From positions 248,001 through 312,000 of the forward strand of contig JAUHQI010000004.1 in assembly GCA_030408505.1 (NCBI GenBank): 64,000 nt of DNA, read 5' to 3'. Of this stretch, positions 23,401 to 31,091 are shown one piece after another. The position numbers were made by a program, and so were the translations under genes. The notes under the pieces were generated by a model that searched no databases, had not been told where the DNA came from, and saw nothing but the letters and a program-made list of their open reading frames with translations. This stretch comes from Candidatus Sacchlamyda saccharinae (GTDB lineage Bacteria; Chlamydiota; Chlamydiia; Chlamydiales; Rhabdochlamydiaceae). Every line of letters begins with the position of its first letter. The first letter of the stretch is position 1.

Positions 23401-26126
23401 AGTACTTTTACTCTGAGGAGACTTTCGAGCCTTCCTGGCATTTCCGTCCCAGAATATAGCATTCCAAGTTCTGCAAAGGCTGTTGTAACGGAAGATCGCA
23501 TTGCTCCTGCCACCTGTGCTACAGGTCTTTGAAGGCCTTCTACAGATAAAAATCTATTCACCCACGCATGCAGTCTTAGCTGTTTTAAGCTAGCTCTGGC
23601 CTTATCTTGGGCCTTAGCTGCCTGCACCCTTCTAAGAAGCTCTTGCACCTCTTCAGGCGCGCTTGTATCCACTCTAGCGTCTGCTGCCAGACTAGCTGTG
23701 ATTGGCTGTGAGATGGCCAGGTTAGCCGGGTGGACTACGAATCCTTGTTTTGTATGATCTGCGATTTTTCCTTTCTCAGGATCCCACAGGTGCATCTCCC
23801 CTGCTTGCATACAGACGGCTATGGGCTCTGATTTTGCTAAAAGCGCTTCTGCTGCCTCTCTGTTTTTGGCATAAAGGCAAGGCACCCCCATGCTACTAAA
23901 ATTCACAACGGGGTGGGAGTTGGAAGGTTCGTCCTTGTAGACCACAACTAAGCGATGTGCCGTTTTATCAAATTTCCTCTCAGCTTCTTCTAGGCTTTCT
24001 GCTCGTAGGACTTGTTCTAAATTTTCAATTTCTACGACAGAGGCTTTTCCCGCGACGAGCACTTTTTGGCGTTGAGTTTCTATAATAGGCTCTGCATCTG
24101 GCTGCATATACGTTGGCAATAGACCTACTCGGTTCACTGGTCGAGCTTGGACAGGATAGATCATTTTCCCCTTAGTTACGATTTCCATATCTGTTGCGTC
24201 GTCTTCGAAAAAGCTCTCAGCTATGACGCCCCATTCAAATAGTTTTGCAATTTGCTGCCTACTCAAAGCAGGCGCATTGATCATTTGGGGAAGATTGGCC
24301 ACCCTTTGGAGGGTGATTTTACCCCCATCGGATACAGGTGCTAAACGGTCTGGCTTTTCATGGTTATCGTAGAGGATATAGAGCTGATCGGGCCGTGTTT
24401 TGCTGTGTAAAACAAGTATAGTATCGCTTTCAATATCTTGGTTGCCTACTACCCCTTCTCCGTGGCCATAGGTAGCGCTTAGACGCATCACACGGAATTT
24501 CTCATCTCCAATGAAGAGGGGCTCGTTGGAAAAGGCCACTAAAGAGATGGGTATCTCTTGTAGATTTGTGCTTCCCCCGATGGGTTCGCCCACTAGTTCT
24601 TGAGTAGATACAGCAAGAGAGAGGTCTTCTTCAAAGGGATTAAGGCCAGCATTCAGTCGATTTTGCAATGAGCCAGCTCCAAAATACGAGCAGACGACTT
24701 TCGCAAGAGCACTTTTGAGTTCTTGTTCATTGGGAGCTACATATGGCACACTGAGATTACCCCCTGCGTTAGCTGCCTTCCGAGAGTCTTCGGCTCCAGT
24801 ACTACGAACCATGAGATAGCTGCCACGCTCGCTCAGTTGCTCAAGCCATGTGGTCATTTCTGGTGGCAGAGGTATATAGCTAAATGCCTCTTCGATCCCC
24901 TGCTGGATTTCTTCAAGGGCTTCTTTTGTGCTTTCTTGCTGCATAAAATCTGCTTGACCGCTGTATTGTCTACCAAGGGTTTCCCATGCCTCTAGTACTG
25001 CTGGGGCTGTCTGCTGCAGGAGAGCTAGCACCTCGCTAGATTTAACGCCCATGGATCCGGGCACCTGGAAGCCATCTAAGCCGAGGGCTTCAACAAGTTG
25101 TGATTGGCGAAGATTATTTACATGCTTATTCCCATATTCTTTAGAGCCAACAGCTACTTGTGCGTCAATAGCTTTTCTTTGATCCGCTACAAGAACCTGA
25201 GTGCTGCTTTCAAGTAGAGGCAATGAATAGCACAGATTCAGGTCTACTAAAGGTGTCGGAGAACTAGTCGGCGAGCCCACTCCATCTTGAAGTGCTTTTG
25301 AAAATAGTTGCACTTCTCTTCGCAGAGGTGTCGCGGCTTTCTTTTGTTGAGGTACTTGTATGATTTGGGGAAGATGCATTGCAGACAACTGCATTAAGGG
25401 AAAGAACCAACGACAAGCTTTTACGAATGGCCCTTCTGGTTGAGGTGAGTGATCTGGGGTTGAGATACCAGCAAAAAGCCCTGGGTCTTCTGGATAACAC
25501 TTCTCTTGGGTGGCAACGGGGGCTAATTGATCGCATGCTTTTTGAAGGAGTTGTTCTAATTTTGGAAAATGTCGTGTGTGTTCCTCTTTTTCATGCTCAG
25601 CCCAGGTGGAATTGAATCTATTCAAGCGTTGTTGGAGAAGAGCTTCCCATCTAGGCCCGAATTCTTTTGCATAAGATTGAAGTTTTTTGATTCTGGAAAG
25701 AAGGGTCTGCACTTTTTGCTGGTTAAACTCAGATGGGTCTTGTTGGCATTGTTTAGCTACACCTCCGGCTAAGTCTCTATCCTCGATGTCTTGTACTAGG
25801 GCTTCCAGCTCCCAGCCAATATTATCAATCTCAGCAGCAGCTGCTGGATGAGATTGCTCACACAAGTCCTCTAGCTTTCTGAGGGCATAACTAAAGCCAT
25901 GCAAAGCCTCTGAAGAAAGCCCGCCAAGGGGACTTCGGAACCCTTCCTCTATTCTAGATATAGAAATAAGTGGTTGATTATCTGAAGGTTGACGTTCTAA
26001 CACCTTACTTGCTATATCAGCCCGTTCATGAGCTGGAACCGGGGCAGGAGATACCGCTGGAGGAGATACTGCCTTTAGCGGCGTAAAATCCGTCGAATAT
26101 GAAATTACATCTGTTCTATTTGTCAT
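20418..26126 (-). CDS. Giant PEP-synthase-like / solenoid-repeat membrane protein, 1902 aa
   Basis: Four parts are visible. Residues 1-330 are Pro/Gln-rich then helical. Residues about 330-665 resemble the ATP-binding module of PEP synthase/PPDK: a GNKHVNNL start, VPGSMGVKSSE, LMVRSTGAEDSRKAANAGGN (438-457) and MEIVTKGKMIYPVQARPV (647-664). A segment at 735-752 (SNSHPVVNFSSMGVPCLYA) resembles the mobile phosphohistidine domain. After a long helical region come 13 repeats of about 32 residues, then a C-terminal hydrophobic anchor (SYFASFAVFAAGLAVI). No PEP/pyruvate-binding barrel is seen, so it is not a standard PEP synthase. I infer a surface or secreted protein with nucleotide-dependent activity. 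No good Shine-Dalgarno sequence precedes the ATG. Confidence 0.6.
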   Translation of the reverse strand: MTNRTDVISYSTDFTPLKAVSPPAVSPAPVPAHERADIASKVLERQPSDNQPLISISRIEEGFRSPLGGLSSEALHGFSYALRKLEDLCEQSHPAAAAEIDNIGWELEALVQDIEDRDLAGGVAKQCQQDPSEFNQQKVQTLLSRIKKLQSYAKEFGPRWEALLQQRLNRFNSTWAEHEKEEHTRHFPKLEQLLQKACDQLAPVATQEKCYPEDPGLFAGISTPDHSPQPEGPFVKACRWFFPLMQLSAMHLPQIIQVPQQKKAATPLRREVQLFSKALQDGVGSPTSSPTPLVDLNLCYSLPLLESSTQVLVADQRKAIDAQVAVGSKEYGNKHVNNLRQSQLVEALGLDGFQVPGSMGVKSSEVLALLQQTAPAVLEAWETLGRQYSGQADFMQQESTKEALEEIQQGIEEAFSYIPLPPEMTTWLEQLSERGSYLMVRSTGAEDSRKAANAGGNLSVPYVAPNEQELKSALAKVVCSYFGAGSLQNRLNAGLNPFEEDLSLAVSTQELVGEPIGGSTNLQEIPISLVAFSNEPLFIGDEKFRVMRLSATYGHGEGVVGNQDIESDTILVLHSKTRPDQLYILYDNHEKPDRLAPVSDGGKITLQRVANLPQMINAPALSRQQIAKLFEWGVIAESFFEDDATDMEIVTKGKMIYPVQARPVNRVGLLPTYMQPDAEPIIETQRQKVLVAGKASVVEIENLEQVLRAESLEEAERKFDKTAHRLVVVYKDEPSNSHPVVNFSSMGVPCLYAKNREAAEALLAKSEPIAVCMQAGEMHLWDPEKGKIADHTKQGFVVHPANLAISQPITASLAADARVDTSAPEEVQELLRRVQAAKAQDKARASLKQLRLHAWVNRFLSVEGLQRPVAQVAGAMRSSVTTAFAELGMLYSGTEMPGRLESLLRVKVLDTLLFKQSEPGTGLGQHSVASMQANFAAAETLAAYQRQLSHTAHFADILMVGTESPHPEVFEKWQSFLLELESLVEEQKITSNQVVRLKHIIQSLKEANILPVYLTLFFDREEKVPLTRFEKILESLPQKDLEKISSILEEAKEVQVLQAQLVDFAQPHLFQKRLELLLAQKERLLEGESFAPLLARKSWETTSPLVKFTALEAWKDFLQTYDFAIKEMLKSSQHSEVEKQRLFKQMLLPYFQYMREITDRLIPPHTFNRMELQLLAISNVLSTRPDNDSSQLRPSDGFSVAAAMFGSKASFEKHMPKTRADSWTTIHQNGLAVIGWLSNEMLSQSTLEDSVPKSLVDAAGKFEVGIEEERGIGAIKRIGLEVDADKIVLKYNVPLNLHSGTYSLVYDGKSGAVLFEGKFLGLGRSRWLSIEKVLKYLSNLRVVPLLESAVNHSGMNFKWDISDKNFDKIAGIYNGLCLLTYGNDKKFFQSLIDIVDSRLIFEKFDLLPVRFYDEFFEVLMEQGQYYQEAVQIAKKLSSSDPTTAKQLFMILVRNEQGYPEAIQFAQEMSSTDKRYSFRIFEELVERGQGYPEAIQFAQEISLTDQSTAFRMFMKLIDKGQGYQEAAQAVLQLSSTNYNYFVDAKRLFMALIEKEQGYPEAIKAAQQLISAHPWRGVFLFEALIQKGQGYQEVIKLAEQMISTHPRIAIRLFEALIEKGQGYQDVIKVAEQMISTDPRIANCLSKDQIKKDQSNQEATETALQIISINTAQKLASTNPAEAFSLLFGLIAKGQCYQEAAETALQMIPVDTQLAKSLFLALIEKDQNNQEVIQAAQQMSSTDLPSAISLFRALMKKGQSTQEVIQAAKQLISTSPETAYIIFYDLIEKGQGYQEAAQAALQLSSTHPWKAGRLFMALMKKEHGYPEAIKAAQQLSSTDPGEAAILFENLVKKEVGIPEALIFCAQHPKHAFVVMKTPISYFASFAVFAAGLAVIKNCINTYRSK
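20586..21869 (-). repeat. Thirteen tandem 32-residue (96-base) coding repeats
   Basis: Inside the 1902-codon gene, 13 units follow one another, with a partial 14th. The consensus is roughly IEKGQGYQEAIQAAQQLSST followed by DPxxAxxLFxAL. Eleven units are exactly 32 residues; unit 4 carries 3 extra residues and unit 8 carries 9. The pattern suits a two-helix alpha-solenoid like TPR, PPR or Sel1, but the 32-residue period fits none exactly. Units 4-5 and 12-13 are especially alike at the DNA level, indicating internal duplication. Confidence 0.85.
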
Positions 26127-26249
26127 AATAATAAAAATTATACCATAATCTTTTTTATAATTAAACGACTATTATTTGAACGTTAAGTTATTGCTATTGT
26201 GTGATTTAGGCCTCTGCAATGGATGAAAAATGATTTGATGACAAAAGCC

Positions 26250-26463
26250 CGCTAAGTGAATCTAGGATCTCATCGAGAATTTCTGGAGTCTCTTCGTAGT
26301 TGTGATAGGAAGAAAGAGGCTGCCCGTCTTTTGTTGTTATGACCAACCCTTTGCTTTAACAAAGGCTTGTACGCAGTTCTATTCCATCACAGTACTTTTC
26401 TGCTAATTTGAGCTGATCTTTAGCTGTTTCTAAATCTGGACCTGTGATACAACCAATAAGCAT
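26250..26463 (-). pseudogene. Broken second copy of the aroDE 5' end
   Basis: From the ATG at 26463 the frame matches AroDE for about 30 residues (MLIGCITGPDLETAKDQLKL onward, then CDGIELR, with the canonical ELR) and stops at TAA after TSLC. In a shifted frame similarity resumes: KGLVITTKDGQ and SYHNYEETPEILDEIL. It carries the same internal deletion as the intact aroDE but lacks a 7-residue insertion found there. Upstream of the 1902-codon gene, 26127-26250, is AT-rich and contains nothing else I can identify. Confidence 0.85.
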
Positions 26464-26499
26464 ACTAACATTCTAGTTTTGATGGAACAAGAACTCAAA
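26384..26499. repeat. Duplicated aroDE/aroB start region, copy B
   Basis: Partner of the repeat at 19956-20071, in direct orientation, spanning the broken aroDE start, the 18-base spacer and the first codons of the functional aroB. Confidence 0.85.
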
Positions 26500-27582
26500 C
26501 TAAAAACGCATTGGAAACCTCAACTGACAAAAGTGCAATTTGGGGTAGGCTGTGTCTTTGAAACACACCTCCCTTCCCTTCTAGAAAAGGAAGAGCGGAA
26601 ATGCGTGATTGTCACCGATTCGAACCTTGAGAAACTCTATGGCAAAGAGCTTGAAAAGTTCGACTGTAAGGTCTTTTCGTTTCTAGCAGGAGAAGCTTCA
26701 AAAACAAGGGAAACTAAACTGATGCTCGAGGATCATATGCTCGCACATAAGTTTGGGCGAGATTCTCTTGTGATTGGACTAGGAGGCGGTGTTGTCGGAG
26801 ATGTTTCAGGCTATTTGGCAGCTACCTATTGTCGGGGTGTAGCACATGTTCAGATTCCTACCTCTTTGCTGGGGATGGTCGACGCTTCGATTGGGGGAAA
26901 AACGGCGGTGAATACTCCTTATGGGAAGAATATGATTGGGACGTTTCATCCGCCAAGAGAAGTTTGGATCGATGGCAGCTTTTTAAAAACTCTACCGAAA
27001 AGTGAGTGGGTCAATGGGTTTGTAGAGATTTTAAAGGCGGGGTTGATTATCTCTCCTCCCCTTTTTCAAGCGATGCACGAGGGAGTAGAGAAATGGGACG
27101 ATCTTGAATTTGCGATGGACCGGATCTATGAAAGTGTGACTATCAAGCGCGATGTTGTCGAAGAAGACCCCAAAGAGGAAAAGGGCTTGCGCAGGGTTCT
27201 AAATTTAGGACACACGTTTGGGCATGCCATAGAAACTCTAGAAGAGTTTACAATTCCACATGGTGTGGCTGTTGCCATCGGTATTTTAGTTTCGTGTTTT
27301 ATAAGTGTGGAAATGGGTTTGATTGGGAAAGATACTTGCAAAGAGATAGAAGAAGTGTTTAAACTCTATTCTATTCCTTTAAGACTAAATAAAGCACATA
27401 GCATTGAGGATTTGATGTCTCTTTTAGCTCTGGATAAGAAAGCACTTAAAGCCTCCCCCCGTTTTGTCTTGTTGAGCGGCATAGGTGAGGTGGCCTCCTT
27501 TGGGGGTGAGTACTGCTCAGAAGTTGAGTTCCCTCTTCTAGAAAAAGCCCTGGAGTGGATGAATGCAAATTTTACCAACTAA
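26482..27582 (+). CDS. aroB: 3-dehydroquinate synthase
   Basis: A 366-residue AroB. The NAD-binding loop is VIGLGGGVVGDVSGYLA, followed by QIPTSLLGMVDASIGGKTAV and KNMIGTFHPP; the zinc ligand region is LNLGHTFGHAIE. The enzyme converts DAHP to 3-dehydroquinate in the shikimate pathway. I start at the ATG at 26482; a TTG immediately upstream is in frame. It is first in the run aroB-aroA-aroK-aroC and its end overlaps aroA by 20 bases. Its start region is the one duplicated at 20.05 kb. Confidence 0.93.
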   Translation: MEQELKLKTHWKPQLTKVQFGVGCVFETHLPSLLEKEERKCVIVTDSNLEKLYGKELEKFDCKVFSFLAGEASKTRETKLMLEDHMLAHKFGRDSLVIGLGGGVVGDVSGYLAATYCRGVAHVQIPTSLLGMVDASIGGKTAVNTPYGKNMIGTFHPPREVWIDGSFLKTLPKSEWVNGFVEILKAGLIISPPLFQAMHEGVEKWDDLEFAMDRIYESVTIKRDVVEEDPKEEKGLRRVLNLGHTFGHAIETLEEFTIPHGVAVAIGILVSCFISVEMGLIGKDTCKEIEEVFKLYSIPLRLNKAHSIEDLMSLLALDKKALKASPRFVLLSGIGEVASFGGEYCSEVEFPLLEKALEWMNANFTN

Positions 27583-28834
27583 AAATCTCAAGGGGCAAAT
27601 TGCGGTTCCCCCTTCAAAGTCCCACTGCCTGCGAGCCGTATTATTCGCCATGCTCGGCTCAGGAGTCACACGGATAGAGAACGTCTTAAAGTCACCCGAT
27701 TTGGAAGCGATGCTCGATGCCATTTCCCTCTTTGGAGCGAAGGTTGAGCGAGAAGGTTCTTCTCTTGCAATTGAAGGGCATTTCAAACCGGCCAGCGATA
27801 CGATCGATGCGGGCAACTCGGGTCAGGTCTTGCGCTTCATTGGTGCCATAGCCGCCCTACTCCCCTCTTATACCATGATCACAGGCGATGCTTCTATTCG
27901 AAGCAGAAGGCCGGTAAAACCTCTTCTTACGGCGCTACGTGGGCTTGGAGTTCTAGCAGAAAGTGCGCTTGGTGATGGTCATGCTCCGATCACCGTTCGA
28001 GGCCCCATGCATTCAGGGACAACGCGGCTCAATGGCGAAGACTCGCAGCCCGTATCTGGACTACTTATAGCCACTTCATTTCTCGATGGACATTCAGAAA
28101 TTGTCGTAGACAATCCTGGCGAAACTCCCTGGATCGATCTCACACTCGACTGGATCAGACGCCTCGGAGGTGCTGTTACCCATGAAAACTACTCCCTTTA
28201 CCGCGTTAAGGGGGGCTTGAGCTACAGCGGTTTTACCTATACCGTTCCCGGCGACTTTAGTACAGCGGCATTTCCGATCGCCGCAGCGCTTATCACCGGC
28301 TCGCATTTAGAGATCACGGGGCTAGATCCAGACGATGTGCAAGGGGATAAAGAGCTCATTACGATTTTGCAATCGATGGGGGCACAGATCCGCTGGGAAG
28401 AGAAACGACTGATCGTTGAGCCCAGCAAGCTTAAAGGCCTTTTCATCGACGTCAACACCTGCATCGATGCCCTCCCCATTTTGGCAGTAATTGGCTGTTT
28501 TGCCGATGGAGTGACCACCCTTTACAATGGAAAAATCGCACGGGAGAAAGAGTCGGATCGGATCAGTGCTATCTGCACCGAGCTAAAGAAAATGGGGGCC
28601 CATATCCAAGAAGAGCCCGATGGCCTTGTTATTCAAACCAGCACGCTAAATGGTGCGGATCTCGAGAGCTATCGAGACCATCGGATCGCACTAAGTTTAG
28701 CTGTTGCGGCCCTTGGTGCAACCTCCCCTTCTAAGCTCAGCGGAGCTGAGTGCATCCAAAAAACCTATCCCAATTTTGCGAAAGATTTTTCATCCATTGG
28801 AGCCCTCCTTGAATTGGATCTTATTCGGCTTTAA
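27563..28834 (+). CDS. aroA: 3-phosphoshikimate 1-carboxyvinyltransferase (EPSP synthase)
   Basis: 423 residues with the EPSP synthase signatures: VPPSKSHCLRAVLFA near the N-terminus, DAGNSGQVLRFIGA (the NAGT-type motif), and the ESDRI plus YRDHRIALSLA elements in the second domain. It joins PEP to shikimate 3-phosphate. The start lies inside the aroB 3' end (20-base overlap) and the end overlaps aroK by 26 bases, so translation is probably coupled along the cluster. Confidence 0.93.
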   Translation: MQILPTKNLKGQIAVPPSKSHCLRAVLFAMLGSGVTRIENVLKSPDLEAMLDAISLFGAKVEREGSSLAIEGHFKPASDTIDAGNSGQVLRFIGAIAALLPSYTMITGDASIRSRRPVKPLLTALRGLGVLAESALGDGHAPITVRGPMHSGTTRLNGEDSQPVSGLLIATSFLDGHSEIVVDNPGETPWIDLTLDWIRRLGGAVTHENYSLYRVKGGLSYSGFTYTVPGDFSTAAFPIAAALITGSHLEITGLDPDDVQGDKELITILQSMGAQIRWEEKRLIVEPSKLKGLFIDVNTCIDALPILAVIGCFADGVTTLYNGKIAREKESDRISAICTELKKMGAHIQEEPDGLVIQTSTLNGADLESYRDHRIALSLAVAALGATSPSKLSGAECIQKTYPNFAKDFSSIGALLELDLIRL

Positions 28835-29318
28835 AGGAGCTGGCAAAAGCTATTTCGCTAAGCGCCTTGGTCTCCCCTACATCGACACAGATCAACTGAT
28901 CGAAGACGAGCTAATGTCTCCACAACAGCTTGTTTTACAAAAAGGGATGAAAAACTTTCGAGCAGTAGAAAAAAAAACCATTGCTTCTCTGACTCCTTCA
29001 AACACGGTCATTGCTGTTGGAGGTGGGGCTGTCCTCGATTTAGAGAACCTAACTAATTTGCGAAAGCTAGGAACGCTCATCTATCTTAAATGCCCCAAAG
29101 AGCTACTGAAAAAACGATTCGAAAACGCTCAAACCACCTTCACGGATTTTGAGAAACTCTATGCGACAAGAATCCCCAAGTATGAAACAATTGCGGCCAA
29201 ATGGATTGAGATAGAGGGAAAAACCGATCAAGAAATCATCGAGGCGATATGGGAAGTAATCAATTTGGAAAAATCTTTAGCATCACCACCTGGGGCGAGT
29301 CTCACGGCAAAGCCATAG
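28809..29318 (+). CDS. aroK: Shikimate kinase
   Basis: About 169 residues with a P-loop at the very start (LFGFKGAGKSYFAKRLG), the shikimate-binding DTDQLIEDE, the FRAVEKK region and IAVGGGAVLDLEN. It phosphorylates shikimate at O3. No ATG fits: I choose the TTG at 28809, which has a GGAG at 28799-28802 with 6-base spacing and places the P-loop near the N-terminus, as in the family. A TTG at 28704 would add 35 unrelated residues inside aroA. The 3' end overlaps aroC by 70 bases. Confidence 0.88.
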   Translation: MNWILFGFKGAGKSYFAKRLGLPYIDTDQLIEDELMSPQQLVLQKGMKNFRAVEKKTIASLTPSNTVIAVGGGAVLDLENLTNLRKLGTLIYLKCPKELLKKRFENAQTTFTDFEKLYATRIPKYETIAAKWIEIEGKTDQEIIEAIWEVINLEKSLASPPGASLTAKP

Positions 29319-30277
29319 GCGTTGTCATTGATGGTTGCCCAGCGGGTCTTCCGATCACAGAAGAAGAGATCAACAAAGAACTCCGCCTACGCAGACCTGG
29401 TCAAAGCCCGTATACTTCTCCTCGGAAAGAATCAGATCTAGCAGAAATCTACTCGGGCATTTTTGAGGGAAAAACTACCGGCGCGCCTATTTCAATCATT
29501 ATCCCCAATCAAAATGCAGACTCGAGCAAATACGAGCCGATCAAAGATCTCTACCGTCCAGGCCACGCAAACTACACCTACCAGCAAAAATATGGCCTTT
29601 TCGACTACCGAGGTGGTGGAAGAGCCTCAGCAAGAGAAACGGCCGCTAGAGTAGCTGCTGGCGCTGTAGCAAAAAAACTCCTTATGGAATTTGGGATAGA
29701 TGTTTCTGCTTCTATCCAAGACCAAGAGGCGCTCGAAACGCGAATTGAAAAAGCAAAAGAAGAAGGCGACTCATTGGGTGCCACCGTTGAGCTCACTGTC
29801 GAAGGACTGCCCCCGACACTTGGCGATCCGGTATATGAAAAACTCGATGCCAATCTAGCTAAAGCGATGCTCTCGATTCCCGCCTGCAAAGGGGTCGAAT
29901 TTGGAGCAGGTTTTTCTGCAGCAGATATGAAAGGCTCTGAGCACAACGACCTCTTTGATCGCAATATTGAGGGGCACATCATCACGAGGACGAATCATGC
30001 CGGGGGCGTGCTTGGGGGGATATCTAATGGAATGCCCTTGATTCTGCGGTGTGCTTTTAAACCCACCTCTTCGATCAAAAAATCACAGGAAACGTTAGAC
30101 AAAAAAGGACAGAAAACCGATTTAACACTACCTGAGGGTTCTAAGCACGACCCTTGCGTTGCGATTCGCGCCGCTCCCGTTGCGGAGGCGATGGCCGCTT
30201 TGGTGCTGGCCGACGCTTTGCTTTCGAACCGGTCGAGCCAGTTGTTTCCCGAAAGTTCAACTGCTTCTTTGTTTTAG
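29249..30277 (+). CDS. aroC: Chorismate synthase
   Basis: 342 residues with the family motifs WGESHGKAIGVVIDGCPAG, RRPGQSPYTSPRKE, the FMN-binding DYRGGGRASARETA, and IRAAPVAEAMAAL near the end. It removes phosphate from EPSP to give chorismate using reduced FMN. The start at 29249 lies 70 bases inside aroK. The last 137 bases are also coding, on the other strand, for a pseudouridine synthase, an unusually long antisense overlap for two conserved genes. Confidence 0.93.
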   Translation: MGSNQFGKIFSITTWGESHGKAIGVVIDGCPAGLPITEEEINKELRLRRPGQSPYTSPRKESDLAEIYSGIFEGKTTGAPISIIIPNQNADSSKYEPIKDLYRPGHANYTYQQKYGLFDYRGGGRASARETAARVAAGAVAKKLLMEFGIDVSASIQDQEALETRIEKAKEEGDSLGATVELTVEGLPPTLGDPVYEKLDANLAKAMLSIPACKGVEFGAGFSAADMKGSEHNDLFDRNIEGHIITRTNHAGGVLGGISNGMPLILRCAFKPTSSIKKSQETLDKKGQKTDLTLPEGSKHDPCVAIRAAPVAEAMAALVLADALLSNRSSQLFPESSTASLF

Positions 30278-31034
30278 GATGGACAAAGGAGAGGGCGACA
30301 GCTCTTAATTGAAACTTTTTTCCTTTGTCTGTCTCAAGGCCATATTTGGAGTCGCCCATGATAGGAAAACCAAAATGAGCTGCTTGCACCCGTATCTGGT
30401 GTTTGCGTCCCGACTCTAATTTCAACTTTAGCTCAGAGGTCTTCTTTCTCTTCTTAATCGTCTCGAAATGGGTAATGGCCTCTTTCCCCTTTTTTGAGAC
30501 ATGGACTCGCATCATCGGGTCTTCCTCTAAATGACAGCGCCAAGTTCCTTCGCCAGGGAAACCATGAACAATTGCACGGTACTCTCGACTCATTGTCCGC
30601 TCTTCCAATTGCTTCTTTAAATGATCTCTAGCCTCAACTGTATAAGCGAAGACAAGCATTCCAGAAGTGTCTTGATCGAGCCTGTGAATCGGATAGACCA
30701 TCCGATTATGAAAGCGATTTTTTAAAATCGCATGAGCCGTCCGAAATTTTTCCAGATCAGTCGCTACAGAAAGCAGGCCCGCGGGCTTATCGATCACGAC
30801 AAGCTCCTCATCTTCATAAACAATTTTTAAATCGTTGCGGGCAAATTTGGATTTTGGCCCAACGTAAACTTCCTGCCCTTCTAAAACATCCTGATTGGCA
30901 TGTTTCGCCTGCTTTCCATCAATTTGCACTCGACCAGATTGTACCCATGAGCGGAGCTGATTCTTAGAGCTATCTGGCGCAAGCTCTGATAGAAGCTCGA
31001 GCAAAGTGATTTTTTTAGAAGATTTGATTTGCAT
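30141..31034 (-). CDS. RluA/RluD-family pseudouridine synthase
   Basis: About 297 residues: an S4 RNA-binding domain at residues 8-70 (LLELLSELAPDSSKNQLRSW), then the catalytic domain with HRLDQDTSGMLVFA carrying the conserved Asp, YRAIVHG, and SGRKHQIRVQAAHFGFPIMGD. It modifies uridine in 23S rRNA or tRNA; the target site cannot be told. The C-terminus is a basic Pro/Arg-rich tail, which is exactly the part antisense to aroC and may be an extension past an ancestral stop. I choose the ATG at 31034; a TTG at 31052 would add six residues. Confidence 0.87.
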   Translation of the reverse strand: MQIKSSKKITLLELLSELAPDSSKNQLRSWVQSGRVQIDGKQAKHANQDVLEGQEVYVGPKSKFARNDLKIVYEDEELVVIDKPAGLLSVATDLEKFRTAHAILKNRFHNRMVYPIHRLDQDTSGMLVFAYTVEARDHLKKQLEERTMSREYRAIVHGFPGEGTWRCHLEEDPMMRVHVSKKGKEAITHFETIKKRKKTSELKLKLESGRKHQIRVQAAHFGFPIMGDSKYGLETDKGKKFQLRAVALSFVHPKTKKQLNFRETTGSTGSKAKRRPAPKRPSPPQRERRESQRKGRA

Positions 31035-31091
31035 AGAACCAGTATACTCCAAAAGATCTTAGAAAACCACTTTTAGAGGAGATTTACTCAC

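Noticed and set aside
22252-25772. Several open frames antisense to the 1902-codon gene
   Set aside because: They lack family features, good starts and conserved composition and are the expected shadows of a long repeat-rich coding region.
20418-26126. A complete PEP synthase
   Set aside because: Only the ATP-binding and possibly the mobile domain are seen; the PEP/pyruvate barrel is missing and the C-terminal half is repeats.
26127-26142. TATAAT promoter for the 1902-codon gene
   Set aside because: The hexamer is only 10 bases from the start codon and there is no good -35, so the mRNA would be nearly leaderless; base composition alone explains it.
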